Source of the DNA: Parapedobacter sp042666505
GTDB lineage: Bacteria; Bacteroidota; Bacteroidia; Sphingobacteriales; Sphingobacteriaceae
DNA length: 64,000 nt
Assembly (NCBI RefSeq): GCF_042666505.1
Contig: NZ_JBHTDN010000002.1
Coordinates: 682,001-746,000, forward strand
Reading direction: 5' to 3'
Part shown: positions 18,622-27,416 of the stretch, piece after piece
Layout: every line of letters begins with the position of its first letter
How positions within the stretch are numbered: the first letter of the stretch is position 1
Notes under the pieces: generated by a model
The model's input: the letters and a program-made list of their open reading frames with translations, nothing else
The model's database searches: none
Told to the model about the DNA's origin: nothing
Program-made: the position numbers and the translations under genes

Positions 18622-19422
18622 TTACCAACTTGTCCATCCTCCATCCACCAGCAAATTATGTCCGGTTACGTAAGCGGAGGCATCCGATGCAAGAAAAACG
18701 ATCGGCCCCTTAATGTCGTCCTCGTTCGCGAACCTTCCCAGCGGTGTCAGACGCTTGTAGTTGGCCACAAATTCGTTGTCTCCGTATTGTTCTTCCACGC
18801 CCGGCCCGTATCCACCGGGACTTATGCAATTGGCACGGATCCCATACCGCCCGTAATAATTGGCGAGCCATTTGGTAAAGCCAACCATCGCCGATTTATC
18901 GTACGTATAGTTTACCGGGCTGGTCATGCCCGTATCGCCGTAGACCGGAAAATTAGGTCCGACCACGCCTTGTATGGATCCGATATTGATGATTACCCCC
19001 ATTCGGTTGGCAACCATGTGCTGCACGGCATATTTCGTAATCAACATCAACCCGGTTGAGTTGATCCGTTGCGAGGCCTCCCATTCCGACTTCTCCATTT
19101 GGTCGAGCGTTTTGAACCCCTCGCGGGAGACCGCATTGTTCACCAGCACGTCCAGTCGGCCGAACCGTTCGATTACCTCCTTTATAAACCGCGCAATAGA
19201 CGTTTCTTCTCCCAGATCCAGTTGCATGCCTACCGCCCGGTATCCTTTGGCAACCAGTTCCGTTGCAGCCGCCTGGCATTGCTCCGCATTGCGCGAAGCG
19301 ATTACCACGCATGCCCCCGTCTCGGCCAGCGCCAATGCGATGGGTTTACCGTATAATCCCGCGCCGCCGGTTACCACGCATACGCGGTCCGTTAATTCAA
19401 AACTGTTTCGAACATTCATCAT
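18622..19422 (-). CDS. SDR-family NAD(P)-dependent oxidoreductase
   Basis: This 266-residue classical short-chain dehydrogenase has the cofactor motif TGGAGLYGKPIA near the N-terminus, NNA (VLVNNAVSREG), the catalytic serine in INIGSIQG, and YTYDK as the YxxxK pair. LLVDGGWTSW closes the protein. The glycine motif is unusual in having GLYG rather than GIG. The YGDTGMTSPVNYTYDK insertion just before the tyrosine resembles SDRs that act on sugar acids or polyols. The in-frame TTG at 19425 is less likely than the ATG at 19422. It probably oxidises or reduces a sugar-derived hydroxyl in the locus C pathway. Confidence 0.85.
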   Translation of the reverse strand: MMNVRNSFELTDRVCVVTGGAGLYGKPIALALAETGACVVIASRNAEQCQAAATELVAKGYRAVGMQLDLGEETSIARFIKEVIERFGRLDVLVNNAVSREGFKTLDQMEKSEWEASQRINSTGLMLITKYAVQHMVANRMGVIINIGSIQGVVGPNFPVYGDTGMTSPVNYTYDKSAMVGFTKWLANYYGRYGIRANCISPGGYGPGVEEQYGDNEFVANYKRLTPLGRFANEDDIKGPIVFLASDASAYVTGHNLLVDGGWTSW

Positions 19423-19437
19423 CAAACGAGTTAAAAT

Positions 19438-20352
19438 TTACCACATCCCAGGGGTAATCACCTTCAGGGGAAGTTGTTGAAATGCATCTGCAATCTCTTC
19501 ACGTATGTCCAACGGGAGCGCGGGAGCCAGTTGCAATGCCGCATTTTGTTTCACCTGATCCGGATTTTCCGCGCCGAACACCACGCTGGTTACACCTGTC
19601 AAATCCCTTACATACGAAAACGCCAGCTGCGCAACATCCATCTGTGCTTTTTGAGCGAGCCGCCGCAACCGCTGTAAAAAGGGTAGGGCATCCCGGAGGT
19701 GCGACGGAATTTTACCCTCGTTTAAAAAGAACAGTCCCTGCAAAAAGACACTGCGGGCAAACACCAAACTTCCCCGCTCCCTCATCCGTGCCAATCCGCC
19801 ATTGCGGACCACCCGCTGGTCAAAAATATTGATCGGCACCTGCACCGCCTGCAACAAACGTTCCTCCACGACGGCCATTGCCTCGTCCGGATAATACAGC
19901 GATATCCCGCCTTTGCGGATCAACCCCTCTTCCTGCAGCTCGTTTACAACCATCGGCAGAAACCGCAGCAGCTGATCAATAGGCTCATCCTTACCCTTGT
20001 GGTAAAGCAAGATAGGCAGCACCGGGATGCCCAATGCTTTCAGACTCTGCCGTACGCTATCCTTCGCCTCCTGCCGGGCTTTCTGCAAATCGGTCATCGC
20101 CTCAGCGCTCCATTTAAATTTACTGACGACCAGCAAATCTGCCGCCTCCCGGCTATTGGCGGCCAGGAAGCCCCCGATCACCTCTTCCGAATTGCCATAG
20201 TACCGGGAAGTATCCCAGGTCGTGATTCCCGATTGCAACGCCTCTTTCAGTATCGCCTCGCCCACCGCCTGATCCGGTTTGCCACCGTCATTGGCAATAC
20301 CGTAGTTTAACCCTAACTGAACCGTTCCCAGTGTAAGTGGTGATACTTTCAT
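19438..20352 (-). CDS. Aldo/keto reductase
   Basis: This 304-residue TIM-barrel protein has the AKR catalytic tetrad Asp47 and Tyr51/52 (TTWDTSRYYGNSEEVIG), Lys78 (VVSKFKW) and His118 (LLYHKG). The C-terminal NADPH-binding region has TSVVFGAENPDQVKQN. AKRs reduce aldehydes and ketones or oxidise sugars; some sugar dehydrogenases belong here. Its start overlaps the mutarotase-like gene by four bases, so the two are translationally coupled. No substrate can be given. Confidence 0.85.
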   Translation of the reverse strand: MKVSPLTLGTVQLGLNYGIANDGGKPDQAVGEAILKEALQSGITTWDTSRYYGNSEEVIGGFLAANSREAADLLVVSKFKWSAEAMTDLQKARQEAKDSVRQSLKALGIPVLPILLYHKGKDEPIDQLLRFLPMVVNELQEEGLIRKGGISLYYPDEAMAVVEERLLQAVQVPINIFDQRVVRNGGLARMRERGSLVFARSVFLQGLFFLNEGKIPSHLRDALPFLQRLRRLAQKAQMDVAQLAFSYVRDLTGVTSVVFGAENPDQVKQNAALQLAPALPLDIREEIADAFQQLPLKVITPGMW

Positions 20353-21452
20353 GGCTTTCGTTGTCCTTTCTCCGCTGTCACGCCCGTTATCCGGTTCGTG
20401 CGGATACCCGGTTTAATTTCACCGCTGATGTAATAGGTCCGGCCGTTCCAGTCGACCGTCGGAAGCGTCACCCTGCCGGGCTCCCGCTCCGCCCCTTCCT
20501 CGTACCCCCAACGATCCGTTGCCGGATCATACCAGAGCAATTCCCCGCCTATACCTGGATGTGTCTGCGGAAGGGCATGCAGGGCCGTCAGCCGGTCCAC
20601 CCCTCCCCAGAAAAGAAATGCCCGTCCGGCCACCAGTGGCGCCGGGTTTGCGCCCGCCGACATGCCCACCGGCAGATCACTCAGCCGATGCCACTCGCCG
20701 CTCCAGCGGTTACCGGTCTTTGCAGGCGCAAAGCAAAATGCATCCTGGAAAATATGCCGTTGATCCAGTCCCGCGGCATTCCGTTTCTTGTTCTCGCCGC
20801 TAAAGAGGTAAAATTTACCCCCGAAGCTTCCCGTAACCGGAAAAATCCGTCCTTCGCCCGGCCATTCCGGCAACGCAAACCAGCCGTTATCCAGCGCCTC
20901 CAGATCCAGACCATAACAACAAAGGAGCGGCACCCCATCCGGCTTTTCCATTCCGCCCACGACAATCAGCAGCGACCCCACCCGTGTTCCAGCCATATTC
21001 GCCAGTGGATGGGGAAGCCGCGGTCCTGCTTCCATTTTCAGCGCCCCATTTTCCCAGCGAAATAGCCACGTTCCGTCACGATGCTCGGTAGCGGTGCTTC
21101 CACCCACCAGCACCATACAATCTCGGTACGATGCCGACACGCCATAGGCTAGCCCGCCGGGCAATACGTTATCTAACTGCCGCCATTGGTTGGCCCCGGC
21201 TTCCAGCATGAAGATATCGTTGTGCCACTTCTTCCGCCCCCCTTCCCAGGGGTACCCATCCGGAAAATTGGCCCCTCCCATGCAGAAGAGACGCCCGTGG
21301 CTTACCCCGGCAAACATGCCCGCACGTCCTGCTGTATCGGGCAACGGTGGCAATTCTGACCACACAATGGATTCCTGGGCCTTTGTCTCATACGTTACCA
21401 TCGTCGTTACGATCAATCCGATCATCGATATCAATTTATTCGTCGTTTTCAT
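20349..21452 (-). CDS. NanM-type cyclically permuted mutarotase (Kelch propeller), secreted
   Basis: This 367-residue protein has a signal peptide and Kelch repeats. The order of segments matches the cyclically permuted mutarotase family related to N-acetylneuraminate epimerase NanM: FCMGGANFPDGYPWEGGRK near residue 60, a WHNDI segment, then GGSTAT, VVGGMEKPDG and FYLFSGENKK. NanM converts alpha- to beta-sialic acid in the periplasm. In Bacteroidota such genes accompany sialic-acid or related acid-sugar loci. Here it lies with BNR propeller proteins and NAL-superfamily aldolases, which suits handling of a nonulosonic or uronic-type acid. The precise sugar is inference. Confidence 0.8.
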   Translation of the reverse strand: MKTTNKLISMIGLIVTTMVTYETKAQESIVWSELPPLPDTAGRAGMFAGVSHGRLFCMGGANFPDGYPWEGGRKKWHNDIFMLEAGANQWRQLDNVLPGGLAYGVSASYRDCMVLVGGSTATEHRDGTWLFRWENGALKMEAGPRLPHPLANMAGTRVGSLLIVVGGMEKPDGVPLLCCYGLDLEALDNGWFALPEWPGEGRIFPVTGSFGGKFYLFSGENKKRNAAGLDQRHIFQDAFCFAPAKTGNRWSGEWHRLSDLPVGMSAGANPAPLVAGRAFLFWGGVDRLTALHALPQTHPGIGGELLWYDPATDRWGYEEGAEREPGRVTLPTVDWNGRTYYISGEIKPGIRTNRITGVTAEKGQRKP

Positions 21453-22290
21453 TTGTTGTCAGCGTTAATTTCACAACCCTTCCCGGACCCGGTTCAGCAT
21501 CACCACCGGTAACGATGAGGCTGTCCGGCTCCAGTAAGCAAACGTTGCTGGTCAACGGAATCCCTGTTGGAATGGATGCAAGTAACCTCCCTTGCTTGTC
21601 CACCACCTGAAGGGCACCCATCCCGTAGTGAGCTACCCAAACGTTGCCCGCGCTGTCAATGGCCAAGCCATCCGGCAGATTTGCCTGCGGATGTCCGGAA
21701 GCATGGTATGGTAATTCACAGAACACGTCCCACTCTGCCGCACCACCCGGCCCGTCCAACCGGATCCGGACCAACCGGTTGGCATAACTCTCTGCCACGA
21801 AAAGATGCCGTTCATCGGCAGAAAGTACAAGGCCATTCGGATAGTCCAATCCTTCTGCTACGACACGTTCCTCACCCGTGTTCGACTGGTAAAACACATA
21901 GCCCCGATGGCGCACCGAATCCGTAAAATAAAAACCGCCCCCGCTGTCCGTAATGACGTCGTTCGGTGTGGTCACCCGTTTGCCGGCGCAATGCCCGTCG
22001 ACTACATTCCCCGTAAAATTCCCCTTGGCATCGTAGCGCCTCAATTGCCGGGTTTTGCTGTCGCATACCAGCCAGTTGCCCATGGAGTCCCGTGCTTGCC
22101 CGTTGGGCCATCCCCCTTCCACACAGCGCGATGCGCCCCTTCCCCGATGCCAATACCAAATGCCCCCACCCGTCAGGTCCGTAAAATAAATGCCGCCCTG
22201 GTCGTCACAGACCGGTCCTTCGGTGTAAAATGCACCTTCAAACAGGACCTCCCGGCGAACGGTTATCTGCTGCGTAAAATCGATTGCCAT
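21436..22290 (-). CDS. SMP-30/gluconolactonase-family lactonase
   Basis: This 284-residue six-bladed propeller has the metal-binding residues of the SMP-30/regucalcin family: Glu24 in FYTEGPVCDD, Asn in TTPNDVITDSGGGFYFTD, and Asp in LPDGLAIDSAGNVWVAHYG. Such enzymes hydrolyse sugar lactones to the acids. The ATG at 22290 comes one base after the upstream stop codon and is preferred over an in-frame TTG at 22305. There is no signal peptide, so it acts in the cytoplasm. It overlaps the mutarotase gene by 17 bases. A lactone intermediate fits the dehydrogenases in the same run. Confidence 0.85.
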   Translation of the reverse strand: MAIDFTQQITVRREVLFEGAFYTEGPVCDDQGGIYFTDLTGGGIWYWHRGRGASRCVEGGWPNGQARDSMGNWLVCDSKTRQLRRYDAKGNFTGNVVDGHCAGKRVTTPNDVITDSGGGFYFTDSVRHRGYVFYQSNTGEERVVAEGLDYPNGLVLSADERHLFVAESYANRLVRIRLDGPGGAAEWDVFCELPYHASGHPQANLPDGLAIDSAGNVWVAHYGMGALQVVDKQGRLLASIPTGIPLTSNVCLLEPDSLIVTGGDAEPGPGRVVKLTLTTNENDE

Positions 22291-22291
22291 G

Positions 22292-23758
22292 CTAGATCGG
22301 TTCAAAGGGGAAAAGCGGTTTCCGCCTGAATTGATAAGTCAGTTTGCTCATGTCCGCCCGGCTTGGACCGGGCGTATCCACTTGCAGGACGGTCTGGCAA
22401 ACCGGCCCGTACGCCGCAAGTGGCGCGTTGACCCCTTTGGCCACCAACACGTCGAACGCTTTCGGATCGATGCCGAAAGCCGTCAGCTGCCGGAGGCTGA
22501 AGGGCGGTATGCGCAGCGTACTCACCATGAGGGTACCTCCGCCCCTCGTATTTACGATCAAGGTCTCGCCCATGTCAAACCGGACCTGTCCGCCATGCCT
22601 CGGGGTCGGTTCCGTAAACTTTCCCGCCACCCGGTTTTTCAGCACCACTCGCTGCTTCCATGACCCCTGCCCTTCTTCGTCAAAGCCAGAAAGGCAAAGA
22701 TCGAAAGCAGCTCCAACCGGCACGCCAGCTGCCTGCCGTACCGCCTCAGCATCGGGTTGATAGCTAAAATACCGAAGTCCACGCGTTTCCAATGCCTTCA
22801 CGAGGGCCAGTCCATTACCCGGCGTACCGCCACCAATGTTGTCGCCCATATCCAGTAATAAAACCGGTTTCTGCAAGTCGGGCAATTTGGCCATCGTTTC
22901 GACGACACCGATCTTATCGCCCACAAAATCAGCCCTTCTTTCGAGGATATACGCTTCCATCTGTTGCGCAATACGGTCCGCCAGCGCGGCATCGCCCTCG
23001 GTTATCACGATGATTGAACTGCCCATCTCCGGCACATCGGCATAGGGAAATCCCAGCGCCACGCTTACGGAGCACATTCCGTCCTCCTTCTCGAGCTGCC
23101 GGGCATACTCGTATATCCCTTTGCACGGCTGCACATCCGTGCCTTGCTGTTCGATACTGATCGCCAGCGGCAGTTGCACCAGTTTCTGACAAAGCCTCGT
23201 TTTATCCCGCAGGCAACGGATCATCAGTTCCCCTGCCTCTTTCCCCCGTTCGCGCTGGTCGAGATGCGGGTTCCTTTTATAAATAACCAGTCCATCGGTC
23301 GCGTTGACCATCCGCTCGCTCACATTGGCGTGAAGGTCCAACGTGCCTACCACCGGCACCCCGGGTCCGACGATCCTCCGCACCGCTTCCAGCCAATGCC
23401 CATCCATGTCGCGTTCCGGTTCGCTAACCCCCGCTCCATGCGGTACCACCAAGCAACCGTCTATCGGCATCGCACGTTGCAACCCTTCCTGTATTCCATC
23501 CAGTAGTACCCGATACGTCTCCCCGCGTACCACACCCCCCGGCGTTGCCTCGGCAAATACAACGGGAATCACCTCGATCCCTTCCCGATCCATGACCTCC
23601 AGCATCCCCCCGATTTCATGATGGGCATGCTGGTATTCCTTCCGGATGTCGGCTCCCCACAGCCAATGGCTATTGCGGAAATCAGCCGCATCGGTCAGGT
23701 CGCCGATAAACGTATTCGACTCGTGATAAATCCCCACTAAGGCTACCCGGAACCCCAT
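22292..23758 (-). CDS. M81-family metallopeptidase (MlrC-like)
   Basis: This 488-residue protein has the M81 layout. HESNTF is near residue 12, PHGAGVSEPERDMDGHWL follows, and the zinc-binding DLHAN segment lies near residue 143 with NPHLDQRERGKEA after it. The C-terminal domain has LLLDMGDNIGGGTPGNG. The best-known member is microcystinase MlrC, which opens a linear peptide; most relatives have unknown substrates and are found in catabolic clusters of proteobacteria. Its presence inside a Sus-type locus is unusual and points to an amide, peptide or amino-acid-like bond in the substrate. It is two bases from the RidA gene. Confidence 0.85.
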   Translation of the reverse strand: MGFRVALVGIYHESNTFIGDLTDAADFRNSHWLWGADIRKEYQHAHHEIGGMLEVMDREGIEVIPVVFAEATPGGVVRGETYRVLLDGIQEGLQRAMPIDGCLVVPHGAGVSEPERDMDGHWLEAVRRIVGPGVPVVGTLDLHANVSERMVNATDGLVIYKRNPHLDQRERGKEAGELMIRCLRDKTRLCQKLVQLPLAISIEQQGTDVQPCKGIYEYARQLEKEDGMCSVSVALGFPYADVPEMGSSIIVITEGDAALADRIAQQMEAYILERRADFVGDKIGVVETMAKLPDLQKPVLLLDMGDNIGGGTPGNGLALVKALETRGLRYFSYQPDAEAVRQAAGVPVGAAFDLCLSGFDEEGQGSWKQRVVLKNRVAGKFTEPTPRHGGQVRFDMGETLIVNTRGGGTLMVSTLRIPPFSLRQLTAFGIDPKAFDVLVAKGVNAPLAAYGPVCQTVLQVDTPGPSRADMSKLTYQFRRKPLFPFEPI

Positions 23759-23760
23759 AC

Positions 23761-24144
23761 CTACCGTTTTACCATCGCCACGGCATCCACCTCAAATTTC
23801 AGCAAGTCGCCCAAGCACCCGATTAACGTGGTCCGGGCGGGAAACGGAGCGGTGAAATATTCCTTGTAAATCTGGTTGAAAGCGGCCAGGTCTTCCTGGC
23901 TACCCACGTAGTTCCGCACCTGCACCACATTTTCAAAACTGAGTCCAGCCGCTTTCAGTATCTTCCCCAAATTATCAAAAGACCGCCTGCATTCCTCTTC
24001 AAACGTGCCCTTTACGATGGTACCGCTGTCGTCTACGGATGCCTGTCCCGAAATGAATACGTATTGCCCTGCCTGAACAGCCGGGGAGAAAGGCAAAAAG
24101 CTTTGCGGTACCCCGTCGCCGGTGATGTATGTTACATTTTCCAT
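23761..24144 (-). CDS. RidA-family enamine/imine deaminase
   Basis: This 127-residue protein matches the RidA family over its whole length: YVFISGQASVDDSGTIVKG, then ECRRSFDNLGKILKAAG, PARTTLIG with the conserved arginine, and a late FEVDAVAMV with the conserved glutamate. RidA proteins hydrolyse reactive enamines and imines released by PLP-dependent lyases and dehydratases. A threonine-synthase-like PLP enzyme is encoded two genes upstream, so a coupled dehydration and deimination is plausible. I chose the ATG at 24144; the open frame extends further upstream but without family similarity and into the aldolase gene. Confidence 0.9.
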   Translation of the reverse strand: MENVTYITGDGVPQSFLPFSPAVQAGQYVFISGQASVDDSGTIVKGTFEEECRRSFDNLGKILKAAGLSFENVVQVRNYVGSQEDLAAFNQIYKEYFTAPFPARTTLIGCLGDLLKFEVDAVAMVKR

Positions 24145-24154
24145 CCTATCTTCT

Positions 24155-24180
24155 CTTTTTATTACGTTCTTTTTATTACG
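24155..24180. repeat. Tandem 12-base repeat with 14-base period in the aldolase-RidA gap
   Basis: CTTTTTATTACG occurs at 24155-24166 and again at 24169-24180. The right-hand copy overlaps the stop region of the aldolase gene, and the left-hand copy fills the short gap before RidA. It looks like a small slippage duplication and probably has no function beyond spacing. Confidence 0.6.
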
Positions 24181-25066
24181 CCACAAAGGTTTCCATCCGG
24201 TCCAATATCGATCGTACCTCCGCATCTTCCCATTCCTGCTGCATAGTCCCGAGGGGAGCCTTTGTCCGGCCGATATCGATGCCATATTTTAGCTGCATTG
24301 CCTTCCGCAGGAACGTCCAGATATTGGGCAATACAAACAAGATGATCCGCTGGAATTCCAGCATAAACTCCTTCGCCTGTTGATAATCCCCCTGCTGAAA
24401 TGCCTCCAATACCCGCTTGCACGCTTCACCCCAAAGGTTGTAAAAGGAACCGATTGCGCCAACCGTGCCACAAAGCGATGCTTGGCAAAACAATTCGTCT
24501 GCACCGCTGAACAGCCGAAGGCGTTCCCCCGCATGGAGATGAATGGTGCTGATTTCCATCAATTGCCCGGTCGTCAGCTTCATTCCCGCCACGTTGGGAA
24601 TGTCCAGCAACCGGGTGACGAAGTTTCCGATATCGCCCATGGTATTGCTACCCAATTGATACGGAAAAAAGGGAAGATCGGTTGCCGTAGCGATCTGCCG
24701 GTAATGAGCCAAGGCCGCCGCGGTGTTGCCTGTGAAATAAATAGGCCCTACGGAGGAAACCGCATCCGCACCCGTCGCCGCCGCATGCTTTGCCAGCCGC
24801 ACCGATTCGTCGGTCGTCATCGAGCCGACCTGCACCATGACGGGTACCCGTCCGGCCGTTACCTGCATAACCTGTTCCGTCACCAATTTCCGCTGCGCCT
24901 CGGTAAACAGGACACCCTGTCCCGTTGAGCCCAGTATATACAAGCCGTCGAGTCCCTGTCCGATTAATAATTCCACCAACTTTGCCAGCTCATTCAACGC
25001 TGGATTTCCTTCGTCATCGACGGGGGTGAACATGGCAGGCCACAACCCACTAAATTTATCGCTCAT
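24176..25066 (-). CDS. DHDPS/NAL-superfamily aldolase with altered GSTGQG motif
   Basis: This 296-residue class I aldolase has the Schiff-base lysine at 163 (VAGMKLTTG) and the catalytic tyrosine at 136 (FFPYQLGS). The substrate-carboxylate loop at 46-51 reads GSTGQG, where the family norm is G(S/T)TGE. The family cleaves or forms carbon-carbon bonds next to pyruvate or removes water from sugar acids; members include N-acetylneuraminate lyase, KDG aldolase and KDG dehydratase. It lies between the RidA and threonine-synthase-like genes in locus C. A second, less altered paralogue is at 33518-34387, so two different keto-acid steps are likely. Confidence 0.85.
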   Translation of the reverse strand: MSDKFSGLWPAMFTPVDDEGNPALNELAKLVELLIGQGLDGLYILGSTGQGVLFTEAQRKLVTEQVMQVTAGRVPVMVQVGSMTTDESVRLAKHAAATGADAVSSVGPIYFTGNTAAALAHYRQIATATDLPFFPYQLGSNTMGDIGNFVTRLLDIPNVAGMKLTTGQLMEISTIHLHAGERLRLFSGADELFCQASLCGTVGAIGSFYNLWGEACKRVLEAFQQGDYQQAKEFMLEFQRIILFVLPNIWTFLRKAMQLKYGIDIGRTKAPLGTMQQEWEDAEVRSILDRMETFVA

Positions 25067-25067
25067 T

Positions 25068-26171
25068 CTATTTATTGATTAATTGTATGATGTAATTCTT
25101 AAGTTCCTCGTCACCGGCCAAATAGGCATTTTCGCTGGTTGACGCCATGACTGACGCGCGTTGCACATCCTTAAAGCCGTGTCCCGTCACCAGACAAACG
25201 ATGGGCCGGTCGGGATCTAACGCTCCCGCAGCCAACGCCCGGCGTACGCCCGCCAACGCCACGGCACCAGCGAGTTCACAGAAGATCCCCTCTTTTTTCG
25301 CCAGCCAATCCTGGCATTCCCACACCTGTTCGTCCTGCACGTCGAATCCCGTTCCTCCGCTTCTCCGACATGCGGCGATCACTTCAAAGCCATCCAACAC
25401 ATTCGGTACCTGCAAACCACTGATCGCTGTCGTACTCTGTGGCACAGCCGTCGGATGCGTCTCTCCGCCGGCCAACGCCGACACGATCGTGTCATTACCC
25501 ACGGGCTGCACACAATGCACCACATGATGGCCAGCCGAACCGTACCGTTGCTGCCAGCGCTCAAAGCCCCGTGCGACCGCCAAGGTAAGCCCGCCCCCGC
25601 CGGCCGGCACAAATACCTGTGTTCCTCCGTCAAACGCAGCCGCGATCTCATAGGCAATGGTCTGCACACCTTCCATCGCCTCCGGGCAAAAGCTGTACGC
25701 ACTGATCTGCACGGCGGTCTGCTGTTCTTCGGCCAAACGCCCAAGCATCGTCATCACCTGTCCGGTCACTTCCGGGCGCTTACCAAAATCCTTCACCATC
25801 AGCGTTGCAGCCCCGTACAGCCGCATTTGCTGAAGTTTACCTTCGGGGGCGCCATCCACGATGGCCATGATGCAGGGCAGTTGCGCCGCGGCACAGTATG
25901 CTGCGAGTGCGGCACCTGTATTTCCGCTGGATGTCGCCAAACACACCTTTATCCCCTGCTGCACGAAGCGTGATAAGGCCATGGCCGCGAATCGGTCTTT
26001 GTATGATCCCGTCGGGTTCAGGTTTTCCAACTTGAAGTAGAGGTTATCCAACCCGAGCGACGGACCGATAAACCGGGATTTTACCAAAGGCGTATGTCCT
26101 TCTCCGAGCGACATCCGCGCACGGTTCTCCACCTCAGGGAGCAACTCGTGATATGTCCAGATTCCTTTCAA
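25068..26171 (-). CDS. Threonine-synthase/dehydratase-like PLP-dependent enzyme
   Basis: This 367-residue fold-type II PLP enzyme has LGEGHTPLVKS near residue 22, the cofactor lysine at 58 in PTGSYKDRFA, the phosphate-side SSGNTGAALAAY, and the glycine loop VPAGGGGLTLAVARG. Related enzymes are threonine synthase, threonine and diaminopropionate ammonia-lyases. In this setting, with RidA two genes downstream, I favour a beta-eliminating ammonia-lyase on a hydroxy- or substituted amino acid. The start appears to be TTG at 26171, overlapping the upstream stop codon by four bases; the next ATG is 19 codons in and would remove conserved sequence. No regulatory domain is attached. Confidence 0.8.
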   Translation of the reverse strand: MKGIWTYHELLPEVENRARMSLGEGHTPLVKSRFIGPSLGLDNLYFKLENLNPTGSYKDRFAAMALSRFVQQGIKVCLATSSGNTGAALAAYCAAAQLPCIMAIVDGAPEGKLQQMRLYGAATLMVKDFGKRPEVTGQVMTMLGRLAEEQQTAVQISAYSFCPEAMEGVQTIAYEIAAAFDGGTQVFVPAGGGGLTLAVARGFERWQQRYGSAGHHVVHCVQPVGNDTIVSALAGGETHPTAVPQSTTAISGLQVPNVLDGFEVIAACRRSGGTGFDVQDEQVWECQDWLAKKEGIFCELAGAVALAGVRRALAAGALDPDRPIVCLVTGHGFKDVQRASVMASTSENAYLAGDEELKNYIIQLINK

Positions 26172-27415
26172 AATACCAGCTTATTCTCTTTTCCCCAGAT
26201 AACCCGAGCGTTCCATAAGGTACCGTTGGCACCTCTTGGATGGGGTTCGTTACCAATCATGAATTCGGCATCGGTAACCCACGATTCATCCTTTGTAATC
26301 GAAGCGGCCCCAAAATTTCCCAGCATGACCCCGCGCTCCGGCATCAGTACCTGTTCGGTTTCCCGGATGACGTACAGTTCTTCCGGGTGTACCTGCGCCA
26401 AAAATAAGGGCGCCCGGTTGCGCGCGATGTGATCGTTATTTGCTCCCTTTCTCGTATAAGACAAGAACAATCCGTCGCTGTGAACCAACCAATGTGCTTG
26501 CGTATTATAGCTACCCAGCGCGGTCCCGTCATCAAATTTCCACGGCCTTATCTCCTCCCAGTTTAGCCCATCCGGGCTTCTCGAGACATATGCGGCGTTA
26601 TCGTTTCTCAAGGTCAGGTAATAGGTATCCTTGTAAAAAGCAAGCGACGGTTCGACGAGACCCCGCCCTCCTTCCACGGTCATTTCCGTACCGTGTTTCA
26701 GATAGGATAACCGCACACCGTCAAACGAACACTCCAACACCGTAACGGAGTAGTCCCCTCCGCCCGGCCCCTGGAAGTAGATGGGCAACAGAATATTTCC
26801 GTTCGGTTTAACCAGCCATTGCGTACAACCGGGGTTAACCGAAAAGAATTTCCCATTTTCCTCGGGGATACCCGCTATCGCCTGCCAAGGGGTCCACGTA
26901 TTTTTCGCCGGATCAAATAAGGTATAATTGGCATCACGTGCACGTGGCTTCTCCGTCAGTTGCTTCCCTTTTCGATCATATCTTACTTTGATCCCAATGC
27001 CGAGAAGCTTCCCTGTCTTTTCATGCCAACCAGGTGTCACATCTGCAACACTGACGGTCGTACCATCCGGTTCATAGGTCCACGCTAGTTCGGGCACCTC
27101 TATAGGATCCGTCCAGGTTTTGCCAAGATCGTCGGTTCTCATATAGTATAGTCCGGAATAAAAATCACTGACTTTCAGGTGTTTTTGCAGCGTCATAATC
27201 ACTGCGGGTTTTCCATTTTTACCATGCCCCGGAATGGCAGCTGCGCGGGGATGAAACCACGCGAATGTCGGATTCAACGCTTGGTGGGCGACTTCGGTTT
27301 GCACGTGGAAGGGCAGGCGTTCGATCCTTTCCCCGAGCGAGAAATTTAAAAACAAGACGAGTGCAAGAATCGGTAGGGGGCTCCAAATGCGACGGCGATT
27401 TATCATTTTCTTCAT
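26168..27415 (-). CDS. BNR/Asp-box propeller protein (sialidase-like), secreted or membrane-anchored
   Basis: This 415-residue protein has an N-terminal hydrophobic segment after a basic MKKMINRRR start. Its body is a sialidase-type beta-propeller with a clear Asp-box TDDLGKTW at 94-101 and a weaker one at SPDGLNW. I see no RIP arginine motif of GH33 sialidases, so calling it a sialidase would be unsafe. It could be a lyase, hydrolase or binding protein for the locus C glycan. The ATG at 27415 follows the upstream SDR stop codon by one base, and the open frame upstream of it has no signal-like or family sequence. Confidence 0.75.
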   Translation of the reverse strand: MKKMINRRRIWSPLPILALVLFLNFSLGERIERLPFHVQTEVAHQALNPTFAWFHPRAAAIPGHGKNGKPAVIMTLQKHLKVSDFYSGLYYMRTDDLGKTWTDPIEVPELAWTYEPDGTTVSVADVTPGWHEKTGKLLGIGIKVRYDRKGKQLTEKPRARDANYTLFDPAKNTWTPWQAIAGIPEENGKFFSVNPGCTQWLVKPNGNILLPIYFQGPGGGDYSVTVLECSFDGVRLSYLKHGTEMTVEGGRGLVEPSLAFYKDTYYLTLRNDNAAYVSRSPDGLNWEEIRPWKFDDGTALGSYNTQAHWLVHSDGLFLSYTRKGANNDHIARNRAPLFLAQVHPEELYVIRETEQVLMPERGVMLGNFGAASITKDESWVTDAEFMIGNEPHPRGANGTLWNARVIWGKENKLVF

Positions 27416-27416
27416 C

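Noticed and set aside
20337..21065. Open frame of 242 codons on the plus strand
   Set aside because: Antisense to the NanM-type mutarotase gene; rich in arginine, proline and histidine, as is usual for shadow frames in this GC range.
24931..24944. CCAGTATATACAAG, 12 of 14 match to the GntR/UTRA operator
   Set aside because: It lies inside the aldolase gene, encodes conserved residues (YILGS) and has no promoter nearby, so the match is probably due to coding sequence.
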